A stretch of DNA of 64,000 nucleotides from Pammene aurita (lineage: Eukaryota; Arthropoda; Insecta; Lepidoptera; Tortricidae). How positions within the stretch are numbered: the stretch's first letter is position 1; each line of letters begins with the position of its first letter. Positions 34,281 through 46,418 of this stretch are shown piece by piece. The notes beneath the pieces were generated by a model. The model was not told where the DNA came from. It was given only the letters and a program-made list of their open reading frames with translations, and ran no database searches. Where the stretch lies: contig OX352304.1 of NCBI GenBank assembly GCA_947086415.1, positions 23,204,123-23,268,122 of the forward strand. Reading direction: 5' to 3'. Both the position numbers and the translations under genes were made by a program.

Positions 34281-35672
34281 ATATTTAGGTCGACACTAGT
34301 TAGTTTTTTGTTCGTAGTTTTTTTAATGTATTTTGAAAATTCAGAAACTTTACTTGAAACGCACCTTAATTATTTTATTAAATACAGATTCAGTAAGATT
34401 ATTTCAAAAACCCGATATTCGAATACCTACCTACTAATATAAAACTTCATTGAAAGGTAAAATAGGGACTGACGGTACATAAACACCATTTCATCTACTA
34501 AGTACCTAGATGTTCGTTTCTTGCTACAGGAACATTGATGATGCACGGATGAAAAAAAAAACATTCTGTAAGAAGGTACCTATAACACGGGTGATATTTC
34601 GATACTTATTTATGTTTTAAATTCAAATCATAAAAACCTTTTCTATGTATTTTACTCGCGTTAACAATTTTAGCAAAATCGCCCTTGTTGTACAATAAAA
34701 ATATATTTAGTCAACTAAATATTACCGCATACTTATCTTAACATGTTTATAACGTAAATATTTTTATTCTGAATGTATTTTTAGAATTATTTTTACAGTT
34801 TCTTATCATGGAAGAAGCCATTACGTTTAGTAGGTATTTGATTTTTTAAAATTTTTGACACTTGCGTGTAATCATGTTAGTGGTCCAACAGCCAATGTTA
34901 GACTTGTAGTGATTTTCACAACAAATTATGGTCCAAATAATTTAATTCTTAGGTATGTCATCTCCTGTTACTGAATGTACAGGAAATACTTTTTTTAACA
35001 AACAGTAAAATAAATGATGAAACGAGAATGAAAATGGATCATTTCATATAGAAATTTCAATATAATAAGAAGCGTTTTCATTGTCCTTAATTATATATAT
35101 ATTTAATTAACTATAAGTAATCACGGCAATCGCTTTATCGGGGAAATTATGACGAGGGCTGGCTTGTGTCTGCCAGCCGCCCGAGTCGGTGGAAAATCTA
35201 ATAATGTTTTCCACAAATAAGAATTAGTCTAATAGGTAATTTCTTTAGAGGGTTTTTTTCCATAAGCTGGTTAATTGTTATCTTTATGTATTCTATCATT
35301 CTTTTGAAGTGAAAAAAAATCTAGGCTTATACTGTATACTAATGAATTTTGTAGATTTTTTAATAGTATTTACTACTGGATTTTTGGTCTATAGAAAAAC
35401 ATTTTCAGAAAAGTTGAGAATAATTGCTGCACAAATTATTAATAAAATCTCTGGTCTTTTTATTCCATGTTTCTACTGTGTAATATTAGACTAATATACA
35501 TACACAATCACTAGAGGCGGCGTGAAGTTTCAAAATGATTTCCTTCCGCGAACGAACGGTTCGGATGTAACATTACTTCCTTTTTTTTATTCGCCCTTTT
35601 GGACAGGCTAAGAACATAGGCCATACTGTAACATTACCTACTCCCTGTGCAGTATTCTAACTATAAAGCACG
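34281..35672. other. Intergenic spacer
   Basis: AT-rich DNA upstream of the host gene. Only short frames; no repeat pair or RNA gene was recognised. Confidence 0.5.
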
Positions 35673-35995
35673 TTTATCTACACTCATATCGTAAGTTCTC
35701 TAAAACGTGTTCGAAAACGGTAGGCAATGGCTAGCATTACCACGACCGATTTTAGTATGATAAGCTTTTTATCTGTGGCAGTAACGTAATTTTAACTTTA
35801 CATGCTCAACTATTGATGTGATATGAGTTTTGATAACATAATGTACACCTGCACCCTCCCGCGCATCCGCTGACAGCCCGACACGCGCCCGCGCGACCGC
35901 CGGCACAATCAAGTTGGCCATGGCGGTGCAATGGCGGCCATTCTATGGTTTCCGAATACGGCATTTAGAATAAATAATATGAGTGTAGATAAAGC
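35673..35995 (+). mobile_element. TIR repeat TTTATCTACACTCATAT, copy 2
   Basis: TTTATCTACACTCATAT at the left and ATATGAGTGTAGATAAA at the right are inverted. The interior matches 22713-23063 apart from the GC-rich block GCACCCTCCCGCGCATCCGC, which occupies the place of the perfect hairpin in copy 1. Confidence 0.7.
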
Positions 35996-36023
35996 AGTGT
36001 ATGCAGCTGTACGTAATTAGGCC

Positions 36024-36095
36024 TTAAAACACTCGTGTGATCTTATTATGAAATTCGCCTGCGGCTCATTTCATAAAACCACACTCATGTTTTAA
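36024..36095. mobile_element. 72-bp hairpin insertion
   Basis: TTAAAACACTCGTGTG at the left and CACACTCATGTTTTAA at the right are imperfect inverted repeats. Comparison with the related flank at 23090-23102 (GGCCTTAGGACCC there, GGCCTTA...TTTTAAGGACCC here) shows it is an insertion, with TTA or TTAA at both edges. Confidence 0.7.
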
Positions 36096-36371
36096 GGACC
36101 CTTATTACGTAACAGTTACATAAACTACTATTACATACGTTTCAACTTGAATACAATGCATTAACTATGCAGTACAGCTAGTGCCTAAATTTCAATATTG
36201 GTTCATTATTTGATGTGTTTGAGTTAAGTTTGAAATATATTGTATTTTAATGTATAGTTTATATATATACTTATTTCAACATTAAAATACGCCCTGCTAA
36301 GGTTTGCTCAAGGGACTAATCAGGGGCGACGCACTGCTTGATTTTGTTGTGTTGCGCCATTCAACGCCGGT

Positions 36372-36389
36372 GGCCCGTAATTACGGGCC
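36372..36389. repeat. Perfect 18-bp palindrome
   Basis: GGCCCGTAATTACGGGCC is fully self-complementary. Function is unknown; it may be chance or a dimeric binding site. Confidence 0.8.
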
Positions 36390-37019
36390 TGTTAGTGCTA
36401 AATTCAGGCCGAAAGACAAATACAATGCGATAAAAGTAAAGTCTCGTTTAGGTTGTTTGGTATGTTTTTACTCAATATGCAAACCGTAATTCCAAAGGAT
36501 TCTTCAGTATTTCCAAGTAGTTTTCCATTTGCGTGAATCACCTTTGTCGATCCTCTTAAAGAAATTAATTGCATTTTGCTGTCGGTGACGTAACAACTCA
36601 CTGTGACGTCGTTGAAGGAATTAATCTTCTTTAAAACGGTCTTAATTGATATTTACGTCCCGGTTTTTCCTGATCGAAATACTCGTATCGGAACTATCGG
36701 ACATACATAATACAGAGTAAATACAACGATTATATAATAAAGTTGATGACCTAGTCTTTCCTCTGTAAGCACCTACTAAAGTAAATATGTACCTAATAAA
36801 CTATAGTTAATGACAAGTACTTAAGAATAAAACTATTATACACTGACCGCAAGATGGCATCGAGGTGAGTTCTAGATAATGGAAAAGTTGTCGACATATA
36901 GGTATACTTAATGAGAAACCTCTATAGTTGTAAGACTTGTAAGTTGTAACTGAGTGGCATGTCCCATGGTACCAAAAGATCGCTTTATAATCTGTGATAT
37001 TTGATATATAATAAAGACA

Positions 37020-37294
37020 GATTGGTTATGCACGCTCCAAAAGTGAAGCACTTAAGATGAGTGATTTCAAACAATTGCCGCTAGTCGTGCACCGGCCTGC
37101 GTGAGATGCGGACGTGCCAATGAGCTTCCGTTACCCGCGTGAGAAAGAGACAAACTGTAACTTTCTAACAATGAGAGTGACAAAGATGTAATGATTGTCA
37201 AAATAGATAAACATAACAGAATCGTTGCTAGGTTATGTTATGAATTAACTCTGGAAGTATTTTTTCTACTCATTTTGTAGAGTATAACCCATCC
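37020..37294 (-). mobile_element. MITE with GATGGGTTAT ends, copy 2
   Basis: It is the inverted partner of 16325-16587. GATTGGTTATGCACGCTCC at the left and ATAACCCATC at the right are the ends, and the interior matches over most of its length. Confidence 0.7.
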
Positions 37295-37329
37295 ATAGTA
37301 AATATCATTGTTTATAATTAGAATAGCGT

Positions 37330-37612
37330 TTAAAGGACTTAAACTTTATGCCAGAAAATAGCAAACGGCTCGTCAATTAGCTACCTACAAGTGCTAGATG
37401 TATCGGCTATAAAATACCTCCATATAGGTGAAAGGGCCAAAATAACCACTGAGTGGGCACCAATCGGAAAACGGTGGCGTGGAAAACCTAGGCGGAGATG
37501 GCGAGACGATCTTGACATCTTTGGTAGTGATTGGGCTGATTTTGCCATAGACATGTGGAAGAAAGAGAGGGAGGCCTTTGGGACACTACAGGCTAATAAA
37601 TTTTTTTAAAAA
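37330..37612 (+). pseudogene. LINE ORF2 C-terminal relic
   Basis: A 72-codon frame (37391-37609) reads GKRWRGKPRRRWRDDLDIFG, then DWADFAIDMWKKEREAFGTL. The Arg-rich GRPxxRWxDDL followed by W...A.D...W...EAF is the conserved C-terminal tail of many insect non-LTR ORF2 proteins. No reverse transcriptase domain precedes it, so it is a 5'-truncated relic. It is a different family from the LINEs at 19155 and 51873. Confidence 0.65.
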
Positions 37613-38203
37613 AAGTAAAACAGTTTAAGCTAATAAATTATTTAGCATATCTTATGTTAAAATATGACTGTGTTAGAAATAAGTACTTGTGTTAGTACGA
37701 ATTATAGGTCCATAAAGATTTTTTATTTTTTTTTATTTAATAATACCTACTTCCATAAACGATTCGAGTGAAAAATGTTAGCGCAAACATTTAAGTAAAA
37801 TAATAAACCTATTATACGTCTCACTGCTAAGCACAGGCCTGCTGTCATGGACGTTTTCAGTCCCTTATCCACCCGCTACCGCCACGAACCGGATAATCAC
37901 AACGACAACCGTCGTCGGTTCTAGCGGAGTTTCTTGCTGGAGTCTTCTCAGCTAAACTAGGAGTAGAGAAACAGTGACTAAACTCCCATCAGATCGACTC
38001 CCGTCTATTCACTCAGTTCAGGTTGAACTTGTTTCAACTGATCTCGCTTAAAGCTCAAGCTTGGTAAGAGTATTCCAGTGTAACAAACTTTTCATGTCTT
38101 GTCGCGAAATGGTCCTGGATTTTGCCCCGGCTATGATCCCGTCAAACAGCCCACATATCCAGTAAGGATAACAAAAAAAGAACCTACAAACTTTAAAGAA
38201 ATT

Positions 38204-38312
38204 AATAGTAGATTGTACAACAAGTGCATAAAACGCATCACTTTACGCGAGGCGTTTATCCATCCGGTTTTATGGACGAGTTTTACACTCTACTTTTCAC
38301 TTCAATTGCGAG
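38204..38312. repeat. Foldback module repeat, short copy 3
   Basis: AATAGTAGATTGTACAACAA at the left and CACTCTACTTTTC at the right match the arms of 612-885. The internal modules are largely missing. Confidence 0.55.
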
Positions 38313-39096
38313 GTAATTATTTATCGTTAATCGTAAAACAAATTGAAGTTGTAACAAAAATATTACAATGAAAATAAATAAATGTATTAATGTTTTTCTT
38401 TTTAATTTTCAACATGTGAATTTAGACTTAGATACTTGTTTTCTGCCCAGTCATAAAAACATTTCGGGGCATTTTTAAACAATAATCATCCCCTATTTTA
38501 TCTGATTTAATTAATTTAATTATAGAAAACACCGAATTTAAATAATTATAGCAAGAATAAAACAAAACAACAAGTTTCAGTATTCTACGATATTTTACTG
38601 CTTAATTAAATTGTGCAATATATTTTGACTGTATTTGGCTGTTGAGCCTCATTATCTTAGTCTTAGAAGAAAATTTTACTTTATGCACTAGAGCTTAAAA
38701 AGGGATTTTATGTCATATACGCATGTATCCATATTTTCAGACGTGACCGTAATATAAAAGTGTAAGTCAAACAATATGTTGTTAAATTGAATACTGTAAA
38801 AGTACTCTCACTGGTCATTTTGCATTTCTAAAAGTGAAATTAAATGCATTATTTTATACCTGTTAACAAACACTTTTGCAAAAAAGACAACCGTTAAAAT
38901 AAAAATTACCGAAGATTTAATTTTATTATGGTTTCACTATAAATAAGTAGATTTTTTAGAATTTTTCAAGATTTTGTTGTACTTACAAGCCTCGCGTAAA
39001 TATGCCCTTAATTTCTGACATCAGTCTGCCCTATTAAGGGTTAAAGGTAATTGTAGGGTGCAAATCGTCAATGCCCAAAAGAGATTTAGAGCCCTA
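38313..39096. other. Intergenic spacer
   Basis: AT-rich DNA between the short foldback repeat and the mariner element; no feature is supported. Confidence 0.5.
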
Positions 39097-40387
39097 CGAG
39101 GGTTGCTACTTATATATCCGGAAACAAAAAAACAAACAAACGTACACGGCTGAAAATGGTTTTATTGTTTTTCAAAGTATTCCCCTTGATGATCTATGCA
39201 CTTTTGCATTCGCGTGAACCAATTTTTAAAGCACTTCTGCCACTCCGCCTGAGGTACCTCCATAACGTGTTGTTTGAATGCGTCGACAGCATCTTCAGCG
39301 ATCGAAAATCGTTGACCGCGTAATTTATTCTTTATATTTGGAAATAAATAAAAATCGTTAGGTGCCAAGTCAGGGCTGTACGGCGGATGACCCGTTAATT
39401 CCACATTTTGACCCTCCAAAAATAGAGTTGTTTCGCGTGACGTATGACAGCTGGCATTGTCATGATGAAGAATGATTCTTCGTCGCTGGTTAGTTTTACG
39501 AATTTGTTCAAATACTTCCGGTAAGCAAATGGTCGTGTACCACTCTGAATTAACCGTTCTACGGTTTTCTAGTGGCACTGTAGCTACATGGCCATTAATA
39601 CCGAAGAAGCAGGCCACCATTTGTTTCAATGTACTTTTTGCACGAGTAACTTTCGTAGGGTTCGGCTCATTTTGAAACACCCATACCGTTGATTGTTGCT
39701 TCGTTTCGGGATCGTATGCATAGATCCAGGATTCGTCACCTGTATAGATGTTATAAACGGCTTTTGAGTCACCACGGTTATATTTTTTTAACATTTTATT
39801 GCACCATTCGACGCGAGCATCTTTTTGCTCTTTTGTTAAGTTGTGGGGTATCCAACGCGAACAAATTTTTTTTACAGCTAAATAATTATGTAATATGCTA
39901 TTAATGCTGGTCATAGAAATACCCAGAGTCGCCTCTATCTCGCAGTACGTAACATGTCGGTCGTCCATTATAAGTTTTCGCACAGCCTCGATATTTTGTT
40001 GTACAACGACCGATTTCGGGCGACCTGCCTTAACTTCGTCCGTAAGCATACTACGTCCACGATTGAACTCACTAAACCAGTGATACACAGTAGTTTTAGA
40101 TGGGGCTTCATCACCAAAAGTTGAAGTTAGTTGATCTATGCACTGTTGTTGCGTTAAACCACGCCGAAAATCATAATAAATCATAGCACGAATATTTTCA
40201 CGAGTGAGTTCCATTCTTGCTGCGAGATGACATTTAAAACCCGTCAAAAACAAAACACGAGCGTTAATAAGAAAGAAAAAATATACCGGCCAGTACTTAA
40301 AAAAGTTCAAATTTTACCATGGAGGTCAAATATGCTATTTAAGAAGATTGTAATCCCGGTTTCCGGATATATAAATAGCAGCCTATG
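39097..40387 (-). mobile_element. Apparently complete mariner transposon
   Basis: A 1291-bp element has 29-bp terminal inverted repeats (39097-39125 and 40359-40387) that match at about 25 positions. The shared inner part is TTATATATCCGGAAAC. It is flanked by TA on both sides (39095-39096, 40388-40389), the mariner target dinucleotide. It encodes one uninterrupted transposase. Length, TIRs, TA flanks and open frame are all those of a potentially autonomous copy. Confidence 0.92.
39162..40214 (-). CDS. Mariner transposase (DD34D), intact
   Basis: The protein has 350 residues from ATG 40214. I prefer this start to the longer frame beginning at 40310 because MELTRENIR is the usual mariner N-terminus. 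Residues about 1-110 form the paired helix-turn-helix DNA-binding region (GRPKS at 64-68 is the linker). W121-I-P-H-N-L126 corresponds to the WVPHEL motif. The catalytic triad is D160 (YTGDESWIY), D252 (ILHHDNASCH) and D287 (SPDLAPNDFYLF), with 34 residues between the last two, as the family requires. It cuts and pastes the element between its TIRs in the nucleus. No stop or frameshift is present and the length equals active relatives (about 345-350). The subfamily is not assigned. Confidence 0.93.
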   Translation of the reverse strand: MELTRENIRAMIYYDFRRGLTQQQCIDQLTSTFGDEAPSKTTVYHWFSEFNRGRSMLTDEVKAGRPKSVVVQQNIEAVRKLIMDDRHVTYCEIEATLGISMTSINSILHNYLAVKKICSRWIPHNLTKEQKDARVEWCNKMLKKYNRGDSKAVYNIYTGDESWIYAYDPETKQQSTVWVFQNEPNPTKVTRAKSTLKQMVACFFGINGHVATVPLENRRTVNSEWYTTICLPEVFEQIRKTNQRRRIILHHDNASCHTSRETTLFLEGQNVELTGHPPYSPDLAPNDFYLFPNIKNKLRGQRFSIAEDAVDAFKQHVMEVPQAEWQKCFKNWFTRMQKCIDHQGEYFEKQ

Positions 40388-40769
40388 TATTTGGACCCAT
40401 ACGGCAGAGTAAATCATACGTCAAGTTTTTTTTTAAATTTGAAATCACTAGTCTTACATAAAACCTGCCTGAGGACAACGCTGACCTAGAAAGTTGCGTC
40501 GTATCACAGCAATGTTTGTTTCCCTCCCTGTGTAAGACTCTTTCAGCGCAGTGCAAGGGGTGCAGCCGCCCGATTCATCCCCTGCAGCGATGCCATAGAG
40601 CTATGAATCTTTAGAAACTATTTCATGAAGTACACATCTGCAGTTTTATTTGGTTAGGTTTAAGGAATTGAGATATCGGACATGTCGATATAATATAATA
40701 TAGTCAATTAAATAGTTGTTAGGTTATTGTGCCCTAGATTTTAAGAAAAAAATTGCAATACCCTTATAC

Positions 40770-40861
40770 GGTGAGACCGTATAATGTTGATCTGTGAAAA
40801 GTGTGAAATATTGTAAGACCTGTACACTAACATGAATGCAATAAAGTTCTATTCTATTCTA
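40770..40861 (+). repeat. LINE 3' tail relic
   Basis: ATGAATGCAATAAAGTTCTA followed by TTCTATTCT has the form of a LINE polyadenylation signal with a short tandem tail. Confidence 0.45.
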
Positions 40862-41950
40862 ACGGGGAAATCCCTGTTCCTTACCCTAAATGAACTGACG
40901 GTCAACTATATGGATTTTAATATAGTTAATCGTTCTCTTTGAATTGCCTTTACCAAAAATATTAACTTAATTATGCTGCCACAAATGCTACACGAGATGT
41001 TGTTGGACCAACACCCATACCGAATTAAAATGGGATGGTTTCAGGTGGCAAACTGTTAAACACAAGCCGTAAAGCTTACACGAGGTATTGAATTCGAATT
41101 TTGGCTCATATCTAATGTACGGAATATCATATTATATCTTCCAGTTACTCTGCCAATTTAATGAATGAGAGAAATGCAAGTGCGTCGCACTTGTCTTGAA
41201 TAATTCCTGAGTGACATAGATATACGTAATTCACGGAACAATACCGGTCTATCCATTGTATAGTATCTGCAATTTGTACAAGCTGTCGAATGTGAATTTA
41301 AAAATATTAGGTTTGAAACCTTCAAAAACCATGAAGTAAAAGTATCAAATTGATAAAAGCATATCCTAAGGCAAAAGCTGAATATGCTATAAATATGCTA
41401 AAACAAAACTAGCGGATTAATAAGACCTAGTCATTCAAATTCCCATAAAATTGTAAGTACATCCCCGTTTAGAAAGAAGGAAAGAAAGAAAACACCGATT
41501 TGAAGGTCGTATGATTATTCAACACCATTTTTGCCCTTTTTATAAGATAATATTTTCTAGGCGTTAAAAAGTCACTAACCCAATGAACAGATAATGTAAA
41601 TATAAAGGCTCTCGTGTTCAACACGTGTTCCATAGAAAAATATATCCACGCGTTCACCCTTTAGAATTGTAGCGTGGATGTAGAATTTGGGATGTCTCAA
41701 GCATTTGAAAGATTCAAATATGACCCGCATCACTTGCAAATTAGAATTAGAACTATAGCGTATCGAAAGAGAATGTGTTGTACTCGTGCGTCAGTGAGGA
41801 GTAGGCCTCGCGACCTTGAGCTGTCAAACTTTTGTTAGGCCATCAAACTTTGTACATAGAGGGTTGGCACGTATAGAACTGACGTAGAAGGAAGATATGA
41901 AGCGCGAAATGCGGCTATTTCATGACGTCATGTTAGAAATGTCGTACGCT
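40862..41950. other. Intergenic spacer
   Basis: AT-rich DNA with no supported feature. Confidence 0.5.
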
Positions 41951-42066
41951 CACGGACTTTAATTGCGAAGCCATTTAGGGTTCACTTTACATTGGATATT
42001 TTATAAAGTAAGCAAGTATTAAACAAAAGAAAAACGCTTGAACTTGAACGTAAATGGCTCAAAAAC
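41951..42066. mobile_element. Short MITE with CACGGACTTTAATTG end, copy 3
   Basis: CACGGACTTTAATTGCGAAG opens it, and the core ATTAAACAAAAGAAAAACGC aligns with copies at 11953 and 23711. The right TIR has decayed. Confidence 0.65.
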
Positions 42067-42280
42067 TCCTCTACTGTATCTACCATCTCCAGTTTCTCTT
42101 GATTCAGTAGCATAACATCTGCTATCAAGCAAATATAACGTTTAGGTTTTAGGTAAGCTACGTACTTTCATTTCAATAGAATTTCGCGGGAGATAGAGAC
42201 AAATAATGAATTACGGCGAATAGATTTCTTTCTCAACCGGGGCCGCGATTCGAAAAATAAACACACACACTAGACAGACA

Positions 42281-42454
42281 CAGCTCCAACCCAACTCAAC
42301 TCAACGCTATAACGACATTGACATTTCTATTCGTACAGATTTTCATTCAACATGTGACTATGTGAGACCAATGTTGAATGAAAATCTGTTCGAATAGCAA
42401 ATGTCAATGTCGTTATAGCGTTGAGTTGAGTTGGGTTGAGTTGGGTTGGAGCTG
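42281..42454. repeat. Natural imperfect hairpin H (ancestral copy)
   Basis: CAGCTCCAACCCAACTC at the left and GAGTTGGGTTGGAGCTG at the right pair. The arms (about 80 bp) share an exact block from CAACTCAACTCAACGC to GACATTGACATTT, while the inner parts differ (TCTATTCGTACAG against the complement of CTGTTCGAATAGC). The same hairpin is the centre of the large inverted duplication, offset by 4983 bp. Confidence 0.9.
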
Positions 42455-42861
42455 CGGGTAAAGTAGATGCAAACTCAATGGGAATTGGGGAAGGCAACTG
42501 TCTCAATCACATTTCCAGCAAATGGTCCTTGTAGAAGCTAAATATATATGCATGGCGAGAAGTAGTTTTTACTTATTTTCACGAAAATGACTCACGGTTT
42601 CGTCTCGAATTGGCCCCCAATGGAAACTAGCAGGTTTCAAAAATAAGCAGAATAAAGCGACAAGGAAGAAATTTCTTGAAGAAAATCCTTCTGACTGTAT
42701 ATAGTTTCAGTACATTGTTAAGGACCATTTCTCTTTTGTCTCTTCCTCTCGTTGTATGGAATCTGAAACAGCGACCTCTACAATAAGTTTTCACCGGCCT
42801 TCCCCATCGGTTCCAATCTCCTTGGTGAATACTATTATTAAAGAGTCAAGTGGTTTTCGTA
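42363..42861 (+). repeat. Third, direct copy of the palindrome's central segment
   Basis: These 499 bases repeat 47346-47844 in direct orientation at a constant offset of 4983, with no difference that I noticed. The match stops at 42861 (C against G at 42862/47845). The same segment occurs inverted in the left arm, so it exists three times in the pattern direct-inverted-direct. Confidence 0.93.
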
Positions 42862-43690
42862 CGCTCGCCGGAAGGCCAGGCCGAATATTAACTCCACTGG
42901 TACCTTTCCAAAAAGCCTTAAAATCACCCTTGGTATGTTGTTTTGCTAGAGCATCCATTTTAAGCCGCGATTTAAAGAATTTCCGACTCTCACACATCTC
43001 ATTGTACACGTGTCCAGACTTAGGTTTACCACAGGACACCCATTCTACATATTTTGTCCTGGCCTCCCTATGAGCCACACTCACGTGTCTATTCCACCCC
43101 ATAATAATACGTGGACCTTTTTTACTACGTTTTTTACTTTCGCTTCCAGCCACGGCCGAGACACTTAATGCACCAACGATCTCAGCATACAAATTGTCAA
43201 GAAGCACATGATGAGCCGGGTTGTCACAAAACCGATCTGAACAATTTCTAAATTCACAATTAAAATCTACATCTCGTAAACGCGTATGACATTCACGAGA
43301 GTACAATTTTATTTGCTCGTCTGTTCTATTTCCCCACTTTATCTCATTTTGTGCGGGGATAGAATCTATCAACTTAGGCAGTAAAAGTTGCAGATTGCAC
43401 TCAATAATGAGAGGAAAATGATCAGACCATAATGTATTATATTCCACAAAAACATTTTGAACGGACAGCGCCGCGGACTGAGTGACAATACAGTGGTCCA
43501 ACCAACTACATGAGCCATGCACATCACTTATAAAAGTGTAGGTACCGGAGTCTAGCCCCAGAACACTCACGTCAGCGCACGACCAACACTGTTCAGTACA
43601 AAAAACCATCAGTTCATTAAAAAATAACCCTCGCGGATCTGCATTAAAATCACCCATAATAAACACCGAGTCGATAGAGTACCTACTCAC
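42862..43690 (-). pseudogene. LINE fragment in left arm (endonuclease part)
   Basis: It is the mirror copy of 51873-52701, cut off by the outer junction of the duplication rather than by normal 5' truncation. The protein is the same as far as it goes: MGDFNADP, SWLDHCIVT and SDHFPL are the APE endonuclease motifs. It joins directly to unrelated sequence at 42861. It lacks the reverse transcriptase entirely, so it is not mobile. Confidence 0.9.
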
Positions 43691-43982
43691 TTATTATGGC
43701 ACTAACTGTACCGAGGCAATCCGTGAAATCAGGTAAGTTCGCTGGCGTATTTACGGGCATATATATCGTGTTTACTATGTTTATTAAATAAACAAGTCAA
43801 TATCACCTCTAACTCTTGACGTTGTTTTATTAACTATGCATTTATCTATAATACACAATTTAATTCAGGCTCCTAGCTTTATTATTTTAGGAGATATTAT
43901 AGTTTTTCGTACTGACCCGAATTATTTGCACGCGAGTGTAGAAACATCCAAACATACAAGCTTTCACGTTTACATTATTAGG

Positions 43983-44107
43983 CTGAATTCATCAATTTAT
44001 AGAGTCTCTGGTTGCGGAAGTTTGTCTATGGTATCTGAATTTTTGTATGGAGGCCATAGACAAATTTCCGCAACCATAGACAATTGTCTATGAATTGATG
44101 AATTCAG
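43983..44107. mobile_element. 125-bp hairpin MITE, left-arm copy
   Basis: CTGAATTCATCAATTTATAG at the left and TTGATGAATTCAG at the right are inverted. Further in, GGTTGCGGAAGTTTGTCTAT pairs with ATAGACAAATTTCCGCAACC. The mirror copy is at 51456-51580. Confidence 0.8.
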
Positions 44108-44334
44108 AACAAAATTCATATCAAATGTATACTATACGCAAAACTAACTGGCGGCTGAGGTCATAAAACTTCTCTTTCGCACTTGCAAGATCGCAGCAAG
44201 AGTGAAGGAGACAGCGTTATAGAAAAAAATATAGTTGGAATACATTATACCACTTGGACTTGCGTAGTAGTAGATAAGTTGACATAATTATCATGTTCTA
44301 AGCTTATGTCGATGGTTCTAAGTAAGTAAAAAAA

Positions 44335-46007
44335 CCGGCCAAGAGCGTGTCGGGCCACGCTCAGTGTAGGGTTCCGTAGTTTTTCGTCCGTCACAGTAAG
44401 TGTCCCCACTTAAGAGTTAAAATAACACCGCCATGTAGGATATGATATGAGCGTTCTACGTACAGCGACATCTATCGGCAAATTAAGTAAACTATTGCGC
44501 GCGAGCTTAAAGTATGGAAGATGATTTTTATGGGATAATTCTTTATTGCGTGAACCGATTTTCACCGTTTTTAGGGTTCCGTAGTCAACTAGGAACCCTT
44601 ATATTTTCGCCATGTCTGCCCGTCCGTCCGTCCGTCCGTCCGTCCGCGGATAATCTCATCTCAGTGACCGTTAGCACTAGAAAGCTGAAATTTGGTACTA
44701 ATATGTATATCAATCACGCCAACAAAGTGGTAAAATAAAAAATGGAAAAAAAAAATTATTAGGGTACCTCCCCTATACGTAAAGTGAGGAGTGATTTTTT
44801 TTTTCATTTCAACCCTAACGTGTGATATATTGTTACATAGGTATTTAAAAATGAATAGGGGTTTACTCAAATAATTTTTTGATAATGTAAATAGTTTCGG
44901 AAATAATCGCTCCAGAAATAAAAAAAATGTGTCCCCCCCCCCTCTAACTTTTGAACCATAAGTTTCAAAAATATGAAAAAAATCTCAAAAGTAGAACTTT
45001 TTAAAAACTTTCTAGGAAAATTATTTTAAACTTGATAGGTTGAATAGTTTTTGAAAAAAATTACAAAATAATTTCTGAACTAAGTTTGTAATTTAACCGT
45101 ATAAGCAGGTGTTTATTGTACCTGTAATTTCTACAAAATCACAATGAAATGACGTACTTTCAAATAAAGTAAAAACGGTGAAAATCGGTTCACGCAATAA
45201 AGAATTATCGCATAAAAATCATCTTCCATACTTTAAGCTCGCGCGCGATAGTTTACTTAATTTGCCGATAGATGTCGCTGTACGTGGAACGCTCATATCA
45301 TATCCTACATGGCGGTGATATTTTAACTCTTAAGTGGGGACACTTACTGTGACGGACGGAAAACTACGGAACCCTACACTGAGCGTGGCCCGACACGCTC
45401 TTGGCCGGTTTTACTTTATTTGAAAGCAAGTCTTTTCATTGTAATTTTGTAGAAATTACAGGCACAATACACACCTGCTTATACGGTTAAATTACAAACT
45501 TAGTTCAGAAATAATTTTGTATTTCTTTTTCAAAAACTATTCAACCTATCAAGTTCAAAATAATTTTGCTAGAAAGTTTTTATAAAGGTTTACTTTTCAG
45601 ATTTTTTTCATATTTTTAAAACTTATGGTTCCAAAGTTAGAGGGGGGGACACACATTTTTTTTAACTTCTGAAGCGATTATTTCCGAAAATATTTACATT
45701 ATCAAAAAATGATTTTAGTAAACCCCTATTCATTTCTAAATACCTATCCAACAATATATCACACGTTAGGGTTGAAATGAAAAAAAAATCACTCCCCATT
45801 TTACGTATAGGGGAGGTACCCTAATAAAACATTTTTTTCCACTTTTTATTTTACCAATTTGTCGGCGTGATTGATATACATATTAGTACCAAATTTCAGC
45901 TTTCTAGTGCTAATGGTCACTGAGATTATCCGCGGACGGACGGACGGACGGACGGACGGGCAGACATGGCGAAACTATAAGGGTTCCTAGTTGACTACGG
46001 AACCCTA
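44335..46007 (+). mobile_element. Nested GGTTCCG-family elements, left arm
   Basis: An outer copy in plus orientation (44335-44572 and about 45408-46007) is split by a second, complete copy in minus orientation (about 44573-45407). The outer reading stops at CACCGTTTTT and resumes at ACTTTATTTG; a contiguous form of that junction is visible in the inner copy itself. Poly-C near 44932-44942 and CCGTCCGT tandem units near 44623-44646 are family features. Confidence 0.85.
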
Positions 46008-46418
46008 AAAAGAATAAAACATTGTGCCCTGACCAACAGTTGACCAGTCTGATCTTGGAAAGGCAGTTTGTTCTCAGAAACGATAAAGGAAGCCTTACTT
46101 ATAAATTCAATATTTCGGTTTTACCCGACTCGTAAAGAAGGTATAAAAATACATACACACGCATTATTTTTAATACACATTACCAGAATAATTATTTTAC
46201 GTACCGTCAACTGCTACAACTTTCGGAAGGATATACCTACCGACTGTTCTATTAAATTATTTTAGAATAGGTACGAGTAGGAGTACCTACCTACCTGTAG
46301 TACCAAGCATCAGTAGCAGACATGTTCAAGGTTTATAAAAAGGAAAATGCAACTATAATCTTTTTCCAGCAATATGAAAAACATAGTAACATGATGAAGC
46401 TATGAAGAAGCAGTGAAA

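Noticed and set aside
34146..34442. A 98-codon plus-strand frame upstream of the acetyltransferase start
   Set aside because: It has no recognisable domain and overlaps the GC-rich promoter-like region of the opposite strand.
43836..44093. An 85-codon frame found in both arms of the inverted duplication
   Set aside because: Its duplication merely reflects the large duplication; half of the frame lies in a hairpin MITE.
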